Source: Lachnospiraceae bacterium
Lineage (GTDB): Bacteria > Bacillota > Clostridia > Lachnospirales > Lachnospiraceae
Length of the DNA: 64,000 bases
NCBI GenBank assembly: GCA_900770785.1
Contig: CAAGLJ010000071.1
Coordinates: 1 to 64,000 of the forward strand
Direction of reading: 5' to 3'
A model generated the notes under the pieces. It made no database searches, was not told the origin of the DNA, and worked only from the letters and a program-made list of their open reading frames with translations. Below, in pieces: positions 8,028 to 17,026 of this stretch (position 1 is the stretch's first letter; every line of letters starts with the position of its first letter). A program made the translations under genes and the position numbers.

Positions 8028-9338
8028 ATGTGGGCATATGAAAGTGTATTTTATCAAATTTATCCATTGGGCTTTTGCGGTGCGCCTTTTGAAAACGATG
8101 GAGTGCTTGAACACCGTATTTGCAAGGTAGAAGAGTGGATTCCTCACATCAGAAAACTGGGCTGTAATGCAATATATTTTTCTCCTTTATTTGAGTCGGA
8201 TACTCATGGATACAATACCAGAGATTACCGTAAGCTGGACTGCAGACTGGGAACGAATGAAGACTTTAAGCGGATTGTGGATAAATTACATCAGGAAGGA
8301 ATCAGGGTGGTTCTGGACGGTGTGTTTAACCATGTGGGACGGGGCTTCTTCGGTTTTCAGGATGTACTCAAAAACAGAGAAGGCTCTGCTTATCGGGACT
8401 GGTTTCATATTGACTTTTATGGCAACTCTCCCTATCAGGATGGTCTTTATTATGAAGGCTGGGAAGGCAATTATGATTTGGTGAAATTAAATCTGCGCCA
8501 TGAGCCGGTCATCCAGTATCTTTTTGAAAGTATTGACCTGTGGATAAAAGAGTTTGACATCGATGGCTTGAGACTGGATGTAGCGTATTGTCTGGATCAT
8601 GATTTTGTACGCAGGCTTCGTGCCTTCTGTGATTCCAAAAAACAGGACTTTTTTCTGCTGGGGGAGATGCTTCATGGAGATTATAAGGTGCTGGTAAATG
8701 ATGAGATGCTCCATTCTGCCACTAATTATGAGTGCTATAAAGGTCTTTATTCCAGCTTTAACAGTATGAATATGTTTGAAATCAACCATTCGCTTCTTCG
8801 GCAGTTTGGACCGGAGAACTGGACTTTGTACCGGGGGAAGCATCTATTGTCCTTCGTGGATAATCATGATGTCAGCCGGATTGCTTCCATTTTGCAGAAT
8901 AAGGCACATTTGCCTCTGATTTATGCTCTGGCATTTGGTATGCCGGGAATTCCCTGCGTTTATTATGGAAGTGAATGGGGGGCTACAGGGGATAAGGCTC
9001 AGGGGGATCCTTCTCTCAGATTGAGCTACGAAGCACCAGAGTGGAATGAACTGACGGATTTTATTTCCAGACTGGCAGAAGCAAAAAAGAAATCAGAGGC
9101 TTTAAATTATGGGGAATTTCGTTCAGTGGTATTAACTAACAAACAGTGTATTTTTGAAAGAAAATCGCAGAATGAGAGGGTTCTGGTAGCTATTAATGCT
9201 GACCAGGAGACTTATATCGCCCACTTTGATGCCGGCTGTGGTCAGGCTGTGGATTTGATCAGCGGTAAGCCTCATGACTTTGGCGGTGGAAGCACTCTGC
9301 CTGGTTGCAGTGCCTTTTTCTGGAAATGTGAGTATTAA
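8028..9338 (+). CDS. GH13 alpha-amylase family enzyme, cytoplasmic
   Basis: A 436-residue (beta/alpha)8 glycoside hydrolase that cleaves alpha-1,4-glucans or maltodextrins by a retaining mechanism. The four GH13 regions are present: DGVFNH (97-102), GLRLD with nucleophile D184, LGEM with acid/base E213, and FVDNHD with D281. There is no signal peptide, so it works inside the cell on imported oligosaccharides. It is shorter than typical neopullulanases and lacks their N-terminal domain. Start: AGGAGG (8016-8021) sits 6 nt before this ATG and touches the ATG at 8022, so 8028 is chosen. It leads the importer operon. Exact specificity (cyclomaltodextrinase, maltogenic or other) cannot be read. 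Confidence 0.88.
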   Translation: MWAYESVFYQIYPLGFCGAPFENDGVLEHRICKVEEWIPHIRKLGCNAIYFSPLFESDTHGYNTRDYRKLDCRLGTNEDFKRIVDKLHQEGIRVVLDGVFNHVGRGFFGFQDVLKNREGSAYRDWFHIDFYGNSPYQDGLYYEGWEGNYDLVKLNLRHEPVIQYLFESIDLWIKEFDIDGLRLDVAYCLDHDFVRRLRAFCDSKKQDFFLLGEMLHGDYKVLVNDEMLHSATNYECYKGLYSSFNSMNMFEINHSLLRQFGPENWTLYRGKHLLSFVDNHDVSRIASILQNKAHLPLIYALAFGMPGIPCVYYGSEWGATGDKAQGDPSLRLSYEAPEWNELTDFISRLAEAKKKSEALNYGEFRSVVLTNKQCIFERKSQNERVLVAINADQETYIAHFDAGCGQAVDLISGKPHDFGGGSTLPGCSAFFWKCEY

Positions 9339-9340
9339 GA

Positions 9341-10288
9341 ATGAGCATAAAAGCAGGTATGGATAAGATGGCCTCAGGAGTAAAGCAAAAAAGAACAGGG
9401 GAGAAGAAAAGAAGAGGGCGAATAGGAGAGCAGGGACTGAAACGAAAGAGTCTGCTTTTTCTGTGCCCCAGTTTTATGGGTGTGGCGCTATTTTTTCTGC
9501 TTCCCTTTACCGTTGTGGGCTTTTATTCGGTGGTGAATAATCCGGTTCAGCACAAGTTTGTTTTTCTGGATAATTACATTAATGTCTGGAACAGCTCATC
9601 CTTTCAGCTGGCAGCTGCCAATACCATTAAGTTTTCGCTGGCAGCGGTGCCCCTGGCAGTAATATTGTCCATGGCGATGGCCTTTGCTTTGGAGCAGGCA
9701 ATTCCGTGGAAAAGCCGGTTCAGAACTCTTCTTCTCAGTCCCATGATGGTGCCCATTGCCTCTGTGGTACTGATCTGGCAGGTGCTGTTTCACTATAATG
9801 GAGTGGTAAATGAATTCCTCATCCATTTTGGAGGGGATAAGATTGACTGGTTTAAATCAGACTATACACAGATTATTCTTGTACTTTTGTTTGTCTGGAA
9901 AAACCTGGGCTACAATATGATTCTGTTTATGGCCGCCATCAGCAATATTCCGAAAGAAATAATTGAGGTGGCACAGCTGGAAAGTGCAAAGGGCTGGCAG
10001 ATATTTTTTTCCATAAAATTAAGGTATCTGTCCTCCACTATTTTATTTGTGACGATACTGTCGCTGATAAATTCCTTCAAGGTTTTCCGGGAGGTATATA
10101 TGCTGACAGGAGATTATCCATATGATTCTCTATATCTTTTACAGCATTTTATGAATAACACCTTCCAGTCCCTGGATTATCAGAAGCTTTCAGCGGCCGC
10201 CATTATCATGAGCCTGTTCATGATTGTAATTATAGGAGTCCTTTTCCTGACGGAAAATTATTTTGGAAGGGATATGGAAGATGCGTAA
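9341..10288 (+). CDS. Carbohydrate ABC transporter permease, MalF type
   Basis: An integral membrane protein with a basic N-terminus of about 30 residues and roughly six hydrophobic segments, starting with LFLCPSFMGVALFFLLPF. A degenerate EAA loop (about residues 206-225, EVAQLESAKGWQIFFSIK) would contact an ATPase. It is of the MalF/UgpA kind (CUT1 family, oligosaccharide uptake). The ATG lies 2 nt after the amylase stop and has a weak ribosome site, so it is translationally coupled; ATG 9359 is another possible start. It pairs with the MalG-type permease that follows. No ATPase is encoded nearby, so a shared MsmX-like ATPase is likely. Confidence 0.87.
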   Translation: MSIKAGMDKMASGVKQKRTGEKKRRGRIGEQGLKRKSLLFLCPSFMGVALFFLLPFTVVGFYSVVNNPVQHKFVFLDNYINVWNSSSFQLAAANTIKFSLAAVPLAVILSMAMAFALEQAIPWKSRFRTLLLSPMMVPIASVVLIWQVLFHYNGVVNEFLIHFGGDKIDWFKSDYTQIILVLLFVWKNLGYNMILFMAAISNIPKEIIEVAQLESAKGWQIFFSIKLRYLSSTILFVTILSLINSFKVFREVYMLTGDYPYDSLYLLQHFMNNTFQSLDYQKLSAAAIIMSLFMIVIIGVLFLTENYFGRDMEDA

Positions 10289-11237
10289 CAAAGGGAAGCG
10301 GAAAGCAAGTGAGCTGCAAAGGCAGGTTCAAAGAGCAAAAAGAAAACTTAAAAACCGTATGGGAAGGAAGCTGTGGCTGGGTATATTGACCACGTTTTTA
10401 ATCGTATTTACGACGATTTTCGTTATTCCCATTGTCTTCACCATTTGTAATTCCTTTATGGGAAAAGCGGAAATTTCCTCTAATTATGGCATGATTTTTG
10501 CTACTACGGATACGGGGGCGAAGCAGTTTATTTCGGAAACGGTGAATCTGAAATTTATTCCTGATAAAGTATCCTTTAATCAATACATAACCGTTTTGTT
10601 TAAAAGCCCGGACTATTTGATTAAATTCTGGAATTCGGTGATTCTGGTGGTTCCTATTGTGGTATTTCAGCTAATGGTTGCCTGTCTGGCTGCCTATGGC
10701 TTCACCCGCTACCGGGGCAGGGTAAGGGAGATAATCTTTTTTGCCTACATTATTTTAATGCTTATGCCCTATCAGGTTACACTGGTGCCTAATTTTCTGG
10801 TATCCAAGTGGCTGAATATTCTGGATACCCGCTGGGCTATCTGGCTGCCTGGAATTTTTTCACCCTATGCCGTATTTCTTCTGACAAAGTTTATGCGGCG
10901 TATTCCGGGGTCATTATTTGAAGCAGCAAAGATTGATGGAGCCGGAGAATGGCAGATTTTTAGAAAAATCTGTATGCCCTTATGTAAAGGAGCATTGAGC
11001 AGTGTGGCTATTCTGGTATTTATCGACTACTGGAATATGGTGGAACAGCCGTTGATTTTACTGAGTGATGAACAGATGCATCCACTGTCCGTATTTTTAT
11101 CTAAGATTAATAGTGGAGAAATAGGACTGGCCTTTGCAGTAGCGACCATTTACATGGTGCCTGCACTTTTGGTATTTTTATATGGAGAAGAGTACCTGGT
11201 AGAAGGAATTGCTTATCAGGGTGGAATTAAAGGATAG
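10281..11237 (+). CDS. Carbohydrate ABC transporter permease, MalG type
   Basis: About 318 residues, the second half of the permease pair. The N-terminal 35 residues are very basic; about six membrane segments follow. The EAA loop is clear (EAAKIDGAGEWQIF, with MPL near its end), the place where the ABC ATPase docks. The gene overlaps the MalF-type gene by 8 bases and uses GGAAGG at 10265-10270; a TTG at 10263 is in frame but less likely. Between the first and second membrane segments is an extracellular stretch of about 60 residues, longer than I expect in MalG-type proteins, which may contact the extracytoplasmic partners encoded next. Confidence 0.87.
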   Translation: MRNKGKRKASELQRQVQRAKRKLKNRMGRKLWLGILTTFLIVFTTIFVIPIVFTICNSFMGKAEISSNYGMIFATTDTGAKQFISETVNLKFIPDKVSFNQYITVLFKSPDYLIKFWNSVILVVPIVVFQLMVACLAAYGFTRYRGRVREIIFFAYIILMLMPYQVTLVPNFLVSKWLNILDTRWAIWLPGIFSPYAVFLLTKFMRRIPGSLFEAAKIDGAGEWQIFRKICMPLCKGALSSVAILVFIDYWNMVEQPLILLSDEQMHPLSVFLSKINSGEIGLAFAVATIYMVPALLVFLYGEEYLVEGIAYQGGIKG

Positions 11238-11249
11238 CAAGATTTGAGA

Positions 11250-11264
11250 TGCCGCCAGGCGGCA
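11250..11264 (+). other. Mini stem-loop before ribosome site
   Basis: TGCCGC-CAG-GCGGCA forms a perfect 6-bp stem, followed directly by GAAGGTGAGGAG and the ATG of the adaptor gene. One of a recurring set of such leaders in this window. Confidence 0.6.
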
Positions 11265-11279
11265 GAAGGTGAGGAGATA

Positions 11280-13211
11280 ATGAACGAAGAGAAGAAGCCA
11301 AACAGGAAGGATCTGATTAAAAATATTGCCATTATTTTTCTGTCGATTATGCTGGTATTAACCTTTTTTTCCAATACCATCATGAATTATTCCCTGCCGG
11401 AAGTAGCGACAAGCATGGTGGAGCCGGGAAGCGTTACCACCAAAATACGGGGAACAGGAACCCTTATGGCAGACGATCCCTACAAGGTAACCATACAGGA
11501 AAGCCGGGTAATTGCCAGTGTGGCGGTGAAGGAAGGGGATGTGGTGGAAAAAGGGCAGGTGCTTTTCTACCTGGAAGATAAGGAAAGTACTGAGCTGAAA
11601 GAGGCAGAAAAGAAGCTGGATGAGATGCTCCAGGCTTATACTACGGCCCTTCTGGCAGGAGAGATTTCTCAGGAGTCCTATCAGAATATTCAGAGTGGAA
11701 ACATTTCCAGTACCAACACGTATCAGACTCGTATAAACGAAGCGAAGCTGAAGGTGGAGAATGCCCAGGCTACAGTGGACAGCCTCACCAGACAGATTGC
11801 CATTGCAGGGACTACCAGCAGCTCCCAGGTGGATAAGGAAGCAGAGCTGGAGAAGGCAAAAACAGCTCTGACTAATGCAGAGAGTGGCAGAACAGGTGCA
11901 GAAAGTGGCAGGACAAGTGCGGAAGGTAAGCTGAATGATGCCCAGAACAGGTATGACGCACTGGCTTCGGAAAGTGAATTGACGACTGCCAAGAATGATA
12001 AGCTGAGGGCTGAAGAGGAGAAGAAAACAGCATATGAGCAGAAAAGAGCTGATTTTCAGACGGAAATAAACAATGAATTAAGCAGTTTGGGAAAAGATAC
12101 GATAACGGTGGAGGATTTTTCCACTAAAAACAACTGGAAAGAATATCTGGGAACACTGAGTAAAATTATTGAAGAGATAAAAAGTAATGGTGGAAATGAC
12201 AGCTCTGATTTGTTAGTTGCTTTACAAAAGGCCTATGAGGAATATCTGGCGGCAAAGGAGGAGCGGGAAGCGGCAGAACGTACGTTGAGCGAAAAGCAAT
12301 CCCTGGCCAGCCAGATTTCAGAACTTAGATCTGCATATAATGACGCTGCCAACAATTATAACAATGCAGTCAACCGTTATAATGAATGTAAAGCGTTGGT
12401 AGAACGTTTGCAGAACGAGATAAACGATGGGACGACCAGCAACAAAAAACAAAAAGCCGACTTGGAACGTGCCAAGGTTGATGCCGATGCTGCTCTGGAA
12501 CAGGCAAAAAAAGAACTCACCCAGCTGCTTACGGATGTCAGTAAGGAATTGGATTTATCCAATCAGAGTGACCTGATTCGGGCCCAGCAGGAGGAGGTAG
12601 CCAAATTGAGGGAAAAGGCTATGGGCAGCACTATTGAAGCTCCTGTAGCGGGCACCATAAGCAGTATCAGCAAAACGGCAGGAGAAACGACGGCCCCGGA
12701 GGAGGCTCTGGCTACGATGCAGCCGGAGGGCAAAGGATACACCATGAGCTTTTCGGTAACTAACGACCAGGCACAAAAGGTTTCAGTGGGAGAAAAGGCG
12801 GAATTACAGAATGCCTGGTATTATGGGGAGGTTACCGCAACCCTTACCGGCATCCGTCCGGATACGGAGAATCCGGGACAGAAAAAGCTGCTTTCCTTCA
12901 GTGTGGAGGGGGACGTGCAGGCAGGACAGAGCATCAGTCTGTCCATTGGACAAAAAAATGCCAATTATGATTTGATTGTACCCAACAGTGCAGTCAGAGA
13001 AGATAAGAATGGTAAGTTTATTCTTATCGTAGAATCCAGAAACTCTCCCTTGGGCAACCGGTACATAGCGACCCGGGTGGATGTGGAGGTTCTGGCGACG
13101 GATGACTTAAATACAGCAATCAGTGCAGCACTTTATGGTTATGAGTATGTCATTACCACTGCAACCAAGCCGGTGGAGGCCGGAAAACAGGTAAGATTGG
13201 CAGAAAATTAA
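11280..13211 (+). CDS. HlyD/MacA-like membrane fusion protein with long coiled-coil hairpin
   Basis: A 643-residue protein with one N-terminal membrane anchor (about residues 10-35). Next comes the first half of a biotinyl-lipoyl domain (VKEGDVVEKGQVLFYLED), then about 350 residues of Ala/Glu/Lys-rich helices forming a long hairpin coiled coil, the second lipoyl half (STIEAPVAGTISSI), and beta-barrel and membrane-proximal domains to the end. This is the order of RND/MacA/HlyD adaptor proteins, which normally serve efflux. Here it sits between sugar permeases and a binding-protein fusion, which is odd. The hairpin is much longer than in usual adaptors. Start chosen for GGTGAGGAG just upstream, which follows a small stem-loop at 11250-11264. 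Confidence 0.85.
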   Translation: MNEEKKPNRKDLIKNIAIIFLSIMLVLTFFSNTIMNYSLPEVATSMVEPGSVTTKIRGTGTLMADDPYKVTIQESRVIASVAVKEGDVVEKGQVLFYLEDKESTELKEAEKKLDEMLQAYTTALLAGEISQESYQNIQSGNISSTNTYQTRINEAKLKVENAQATVDSLTRQIAIAGTTSSSQVDKEAELEKAKTALTNAESGRTGAESGRTSAEGKLNDAQNRYDALASESELTTAKNDKLRAEEEKKTAYEQKRADFQTEINNELSSLGKDTITVEDFSTKNNWKEYLGTLSKIIEEIKSNGGNDSSDLLVALQKAYEEYLAAKEEREAAERTLSEKQSLASQISELRSAYNDAANNYNNAVNRYNECKALVERLQNEINDGTTSNKKQKADLERAKVDADAALEQAKKELTQLLTDVSKELDLSNQSDLIRAQQEEVAKLREKAMGSTIEAPVAGTISSISKTAGETTAPEEALATMQPEGKGYTMSFSVTNDQAQKVSVGEKAELQNAWYYGEVTATLTGIRPDTENPGQKKLLSFSVEGDVQAGQSISLSIGQKNANYDLIVPNSAVREDKNGKFILIVESRNSPLGNRYIATRVDVEVLATDDLNTAISAALYGYEYVITTATKPVEAGKQVRLAEN

Positions 13212-13230
13212 TCTTGAGGAGGCAAAACAG

Positions 13231-16200
13231 GTGAAAAAATTCATACAGCAAATCTCTCCGAAACGGATTGTCCTGGCTGGCATAGCCGTACTTTGTGTGC
13301 TTGTTTTTGGACTGATTGCCTTACTGGAGGGGCTGGTTAAGGATAAGCTCTACGACCAGCAGATGGCCCGGCGCTGGTCAAAGCAAAAGGATGTGGCACA
13401 AATCAGCTGTTTTTTTTCCGAAAAGGAGGCTGTCGAACCGACCTTTTATATGGGTATAAGAGAAAGTGTGAATAAAGCCCTTCAGGAAGCCTCTATCGGC
13501 TCAGAAAATGAAAGGGCAAGGCTGTGGATCGATGCTATCAGCCAGCCGGGAAAGATATCCATAGCCAATGGCTCCAAATCGGTGGAGCTGGCAGCCGTTG
13601 GTGTAACCGGTGATTTTTTTCAGTTTCATCCCCTGTATATGGAAACCGGTTCTTATTTTGGCCCGGACAGTATGATGCAGGATGGCATCATCATCGATGA
13701 GGAAACGGCCTGGCAGCTTTTTGGCTCTAATGATGTAGTGGGAATGGAGGTTATGATTGGCCAGGTCCCTCATATTATTATGGGAGTAACCAGGAAGGAA
13801 ACTGGGAGAATTGCTGAGGCAGCAGGACTGGATAAATCGGTTTGTTACCTTTCTCTGGAAAGCCTTAAGCAGTATGGAACCCTTACCGGAGGCTATTGCT
13901 ATGAAGCTGTGCTGCCGAATCCGGTAAAAGGCTTTGCCCTTTTCACTATAACTACGGCGGTAGGAGCAGACAAAAAAGAGATTGAGGTAGTGGAAAACAG
14001 CAGTCGCTATGAGCTGCTGCCCATTTGGCAGGTGATACAAAGCTTTGGCTTAAGAAGTATGTCCAAGCAGGGCATTGTATACCCTTATTGGGAAAATATA
14101 GCTAGAAGTTATGAGGATATTTTTGCACTTACCCTGCTTGTTAAGGGGCTTTTGCTGGTTTTCCCCTGTATTCAGGGAACCATTGCCGTTGTCTGTCTCT
14201 GGAAGAGTGTAAGAGGAAAAGTAAAAGTAAGCTGCGGCAGATTATCGGATTATCTGTATGATTACGAGGTCAGATATCCAAACCGAAGAAAAAAGCAGCT
14301 GGGTCTGGCAGGTGCAGCGGCAGTGCTGATTGTGCTTATTGCCGTTTTTAGCGGTCAGGATAAAGAAAAGGTGGCTGTTTCCAACCATCCCATTGATGCC
14401 AGTGTGATTTATCGGGAAGAGGACTTTCCGCTGGCAGGAGGAGCGGACAACATTACCCAATTTGTTTTTGTTGAGGATACACTGTATACAGATGAGTTTT
14501 CCTATGGTTCTTCAGGTATGGCTGTGGAAGAGGACGAGGCAGGAGAAACACAGGAAGGGGCAGAAGAAACGGACGGAAAGGTAAAAACGGAAGAGACGGG
14601 TGGATTTGCCCGGATAATTACGGCCTATGATTTAGAGGGAAACCAGAAAAATCAGATCAGGATTACTCTCCCGGAAAACAGCGGGCCCGGCTCTTTTACT
14701 GCTGACAGTAAGGGGAATATCTATTCCCTCCATACCCTTTATGCCTATGGAGAAGAGGGAGGAGACGGAGGAGACAGGGAAAAAATTTATCTTCAGGGCC
14801 ATGCTTCTACAGGTGAGGAGCTGTTTAGTGTCTGGCTGAATGAAAATCAGGCTGAAGACAGCTACTATTATATTAACCGGATGTACTGTGCCGATGACAG
14901 CAGGCTGATAATGGAGTCTTCGACAGGAATTGAGATTTATGATCTGCAGGGAAAGCAGCTGGATAAAATGGCATGGGAAGACGGAGAAGAAAACCGGCTG
15001 CTGAAAATCAGGGATGAGAAATTTGTACTGATTACTGGCAGCGGAGGGAAATTTTATTCCCAATCCCTGGACCTGGACACGGGAGAGAAGGGAGAAAAGC
15101 TGGCCCTGCCCTTTAACTATTATTTTTATAATGCTTTTCCGGGAAAGTACTATGACATATACCTGTCTAATGAAAAGGGGGTTTATGGATTTAACCTGGG
15201 CGATGAAGAGGTGACTCCGGTTATGGATTTTCTGGCCTCCGATTTTTCCAGCTACGGATTCAATCAGTTGGAAATTATCGATGAAAGCACCCTGATGGCC
15301 TCCTACTATGGAGAGCAAGGAGGCGGATTGGCCCTGTTTAAAAAGGTTCCCCAGGGAGAGTACGTTGAAAAGGTGGAGCTTACTTTAGGCTGTTATTATC
15401 TGGATTCAGATGTGAAGAAGCAGGTAGTGAAATTTAATAAAGAAAGCACCAGCTATCGAATTAAGCTGATAGACTATTCAGAGTATAATACGGAAGAGGA
15501 CTATACAATAGGCCTGAACCGTTTGAACTCGGATATTGCTTCCGGGAACGTGCCGGACATCATCCTGCTGCAAGACGGTATGCCCATCGACAGTTATATG
15601 GCAAAGGGAGTTTTTGCTGATTACTACGAGTTGATGGAGGCAGACCCTGAATTTAACAAGGAAGATTATTTAGCCAACATTTTTGAAGCCTATGAGCTGG
15701 ACGGGAAGCTTTACCAGATGACGCCGGTGTTTTCGATAACGACCTTCGTGGGAAAAACAGCCCAGGTGGGAGAGGACTACAGCTGGAGCATGGATGAAGC
15801 GTTGGCACTTCGGGATTCTTTGCCGGAAGGAACGAAGCTGTTTGCGGACATACCACAGGTAGAGTTTCTTCGCCAGTGCCTGTACAACTGTGGAGACGAG
15901 TATGTGGATTGGGAGACCGGAGAATGCTATTTTAATACGGATAAGTTTCTCCAAATACTGGATTATGCAAAAACTTTGCCAAAAGAATATGTATATGTGG
16001 ATTACCAGGATTCGACGGCATACCAGGAGATGGAAATGCAGTACAGGGAGGGAAGGACCATTCTGTACCAGGGCTTACTGACCTCTTTTAATGACTACGG
16101 CTATTGGAAGCATGCGGTCTTTGGAGAAGACATTACTATGGTAGGATTTCCTACAGACACAGAAAACGGTTCCAGCTTTGGCTACCGATTCAATCTGGCT

Positions 16201-16620
16201 ATCAGTGCTCAGAGCGGGAAGCAGCAGGCAGCATGGGAATTTGTAAAAAGTTTCCTGAGCGAAGAGTATCAGGATGGTTTGGAATACTATTTCCCCATCC
16301 GTATCAGCAGTTTGGAAAAAATGGAGAAAAAGGCATGGGAGAAGCCCTATTATATTGACCAGGAAGGAAACAAGGTGGAGTACGAGAATACCTATTGGAT
16401 AGGAAATATGGAGATTCCTGCCAGTCCCCTTACAAAAGAGGAAACCGGGAAAGTAATGGACTTTATCAAAGGTGTAAACCGTTCCAGCAGCTATAATGAA
16501 AATATTTTCAACATTGTAATGGAAGAAGCAGCAGTTTTTTTTGAAGGTGAAAAGTCGGCCCGGGAGGTAGCGGATATCATGCAAAGCAGGGTGAAGATAT
16601 ATATCAATGAAAATCGTTAA
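13231..16620 (+). CDS. Fusion of MacB-like extracytoplasmic domain and extracellular solute-binding protein
   Basis: An 1129-residue membrane protein read from GTG after GAGGAGG. Segment order: membrane helix about 13-33; residues about 35-290 resemble the MacB periplasmic core domain (the DFFQFHPLYMETGSYF and DEETAWQLFG-VGMEV pattern); helices about 298-324 and 356-374; an acidic linker about 430-455; repeated beta-strand units about 460-700 that look like a propeller; and from about 711 a MalE-type sugar-binding fold (VPDIILLQDG and a C-terminal FVKSFLSEEYQ segment). The binding domain is thus tethered to the membrane rather than lipid-anchored. There is no ATP-binding site. It ends the amylase operon and probably delivers substrate to the MalFG-type permeases; the MacB-like part may contact the adaptor. 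Confidence 0.8.
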   Translation: MKKFIQQISPKRIVLAGIAVLCVLVFGLIALLEGLVKDKLYDQQMARRWSKQKDVAQISCFFSEKEAVEPTFYMGIRESVNKALQEASIGSENERARLWIDAISQPGKISIANGSKSVELAAVGVTGDFFQFHPLYMETGSYFGPDSMMQDGIIIDEETAWQLFGSNDVVGMEVMIGQVPHIIMGVTRKETGRIAEAAGLDKSVCYLSLESLKQYGTLTGGYCYEAVLPNPVKGFALFTITTAVGADKKEIEVVENSSRYELLPIWQVIQSFGLRSMSKQGIVYPYWENIARSYEDIFALTLLVKGLLLVFPCIQGTIAVVCLWKSVRGKVKVSCGRLSDYLYDYEVRYPNRRKKQLGLAGAAAVLIVLIAVFSGQDKEKVAVSNHPIDASVIYREEDFPLAGGADNITQFVFVEDTLYTDEFSYGSSGMAVEEDEAGETQEGAEETDGKVKTEETGGFARIITAYDLEGNQKNQIRITLPENSGPGSFTADSKGNIYSLHTLYAYGEEGGDGGDREKIYLQGHASTGEELFSVWLNENQAEDSYYYINRMYCADDSRLIMESSTGIEIYDLQGKQLDKMAWEDGEENRLLKIRDEKFVLITGSGGKFYSQSLDLDTGEKGEKLALPFNYYFYNAFPGKYYDIYLSNEKGVYGFNLGDEEVTPVMDFLASDFSSYGFNQLEIIDESTLMASYYGEQGGGLALFKKVPQGEYVEKVELTLGCYYLDSDVKKQVVKFNKESTSYRIKLIDYSEYNTEEDYTIGLNRLNSDIASGNVPDIILLQDGMPIDSYMAKGVFADYYELMEADPEFNKEDYLANIFEAYELDGKLYQMTPVFSITTFVGKTAQVGEDYSWSMDEALALRDSLPEGTKLFADIPQVEFLRQCLYNCGDEYVDWETGECYFNTDKFLQILDYAKTLPKEYVYVDYQDSTAYQEMEMQYREGRTILYQGLLTSFNDYGYWKHAVFGEDITMVGFPTDTENGSSFGYRFNLAISAQSGKQQAAWEFVKSFLSEEYQDGLEYYFPIRISSLEKMEKKAWEKPYYIDQEGNKVEYENTYWIGNMEIPASPLTKEETGKVMDFIKGVNRSSSYNENIFNIVMEEAAVFFEGEKSAREVADIMQSRVKIYINENR

Positions 16621-16626
16621 AGCCGG

Positions 16627-16655
16627 TTGACAAAGTTTTTTTCTTTCATTATATT
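16627..16655 (+). promoter_or_regulatory. Sigma-A promoter of the T-box/valS transcript
   Basis: TTGACA (16627-16632), 17-nt spacer, TATATT (16650-16655). It starts just after the stop of the binding-protein fusion gene. Transcription would begin near 16661, at the foot of T-box stem I. Confidence 0.85.
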
Positions 16656-16660
16656 TATGA

Positions 16661-16958
16661 GTAGACAAAGATTGGGACAGGGAGGAGTACAGATTACCCC
16701 TTGGCAGAGAGAGAAGTCCACAGGCTGAAAGGCTTCTTCAGGGAAGGGATGTTGGAAGGTAGCCCTGGAATCGGAAGGCTGAACTTACAGTAGGTCTTTA
16801 CGGCTCATCACCGTTATCGGATGAAGTTTTTCCATAGTCCATTTATGGGAAAGCGAAGAGGCCTTCTTTCGTTAAATCAATCAGAAGGTGAACAAAGGTG
16901 GTACCGCGTTAATTACGCCCTTTGATCAGGTGAACTGGTCAAAGGGTGTTTTTTTCGG
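16661..16958 (+). ncRNA. T-box leader with antiterminator and terminator, upstream of valS
   Basis: The T-box sequence AAAGGTGGTACCGCG is at 16894-16908. The following stem CCCTTTGATCAG / CTGGTCAAAGGG with a T run (about 16917-16955) is the terminator. Stem I is closed by AAAGATT near 16667 with GGTCTTT at 16793-16799, and the conserved CCGTTATC element follows. Uncharged tRNA binding stabilises the antiterminator and allows readthrough. From the gene downstream the tRNA should be tRNA-Val. I could not place the Specifier triplet with certainty: GTA (16790-16792) and GTC (16794-16796) are both close to the expected loop. Confidence 0.9.
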
Positions 16959-17026
16959 TTTGAAACTGCCGGGCAATCTGCCTGAAGGCTGGTAGAGGCC
17001 GCAGGCTAAAGAAGGAGATAAATGAA

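Noticed and set aside
13501..15318. Minus-strand open frames of 179-228 residues
   Set aside because: They lie wholly inside the 1129-residue gene, have no ribosome sites and show low-complexity mirror composition.
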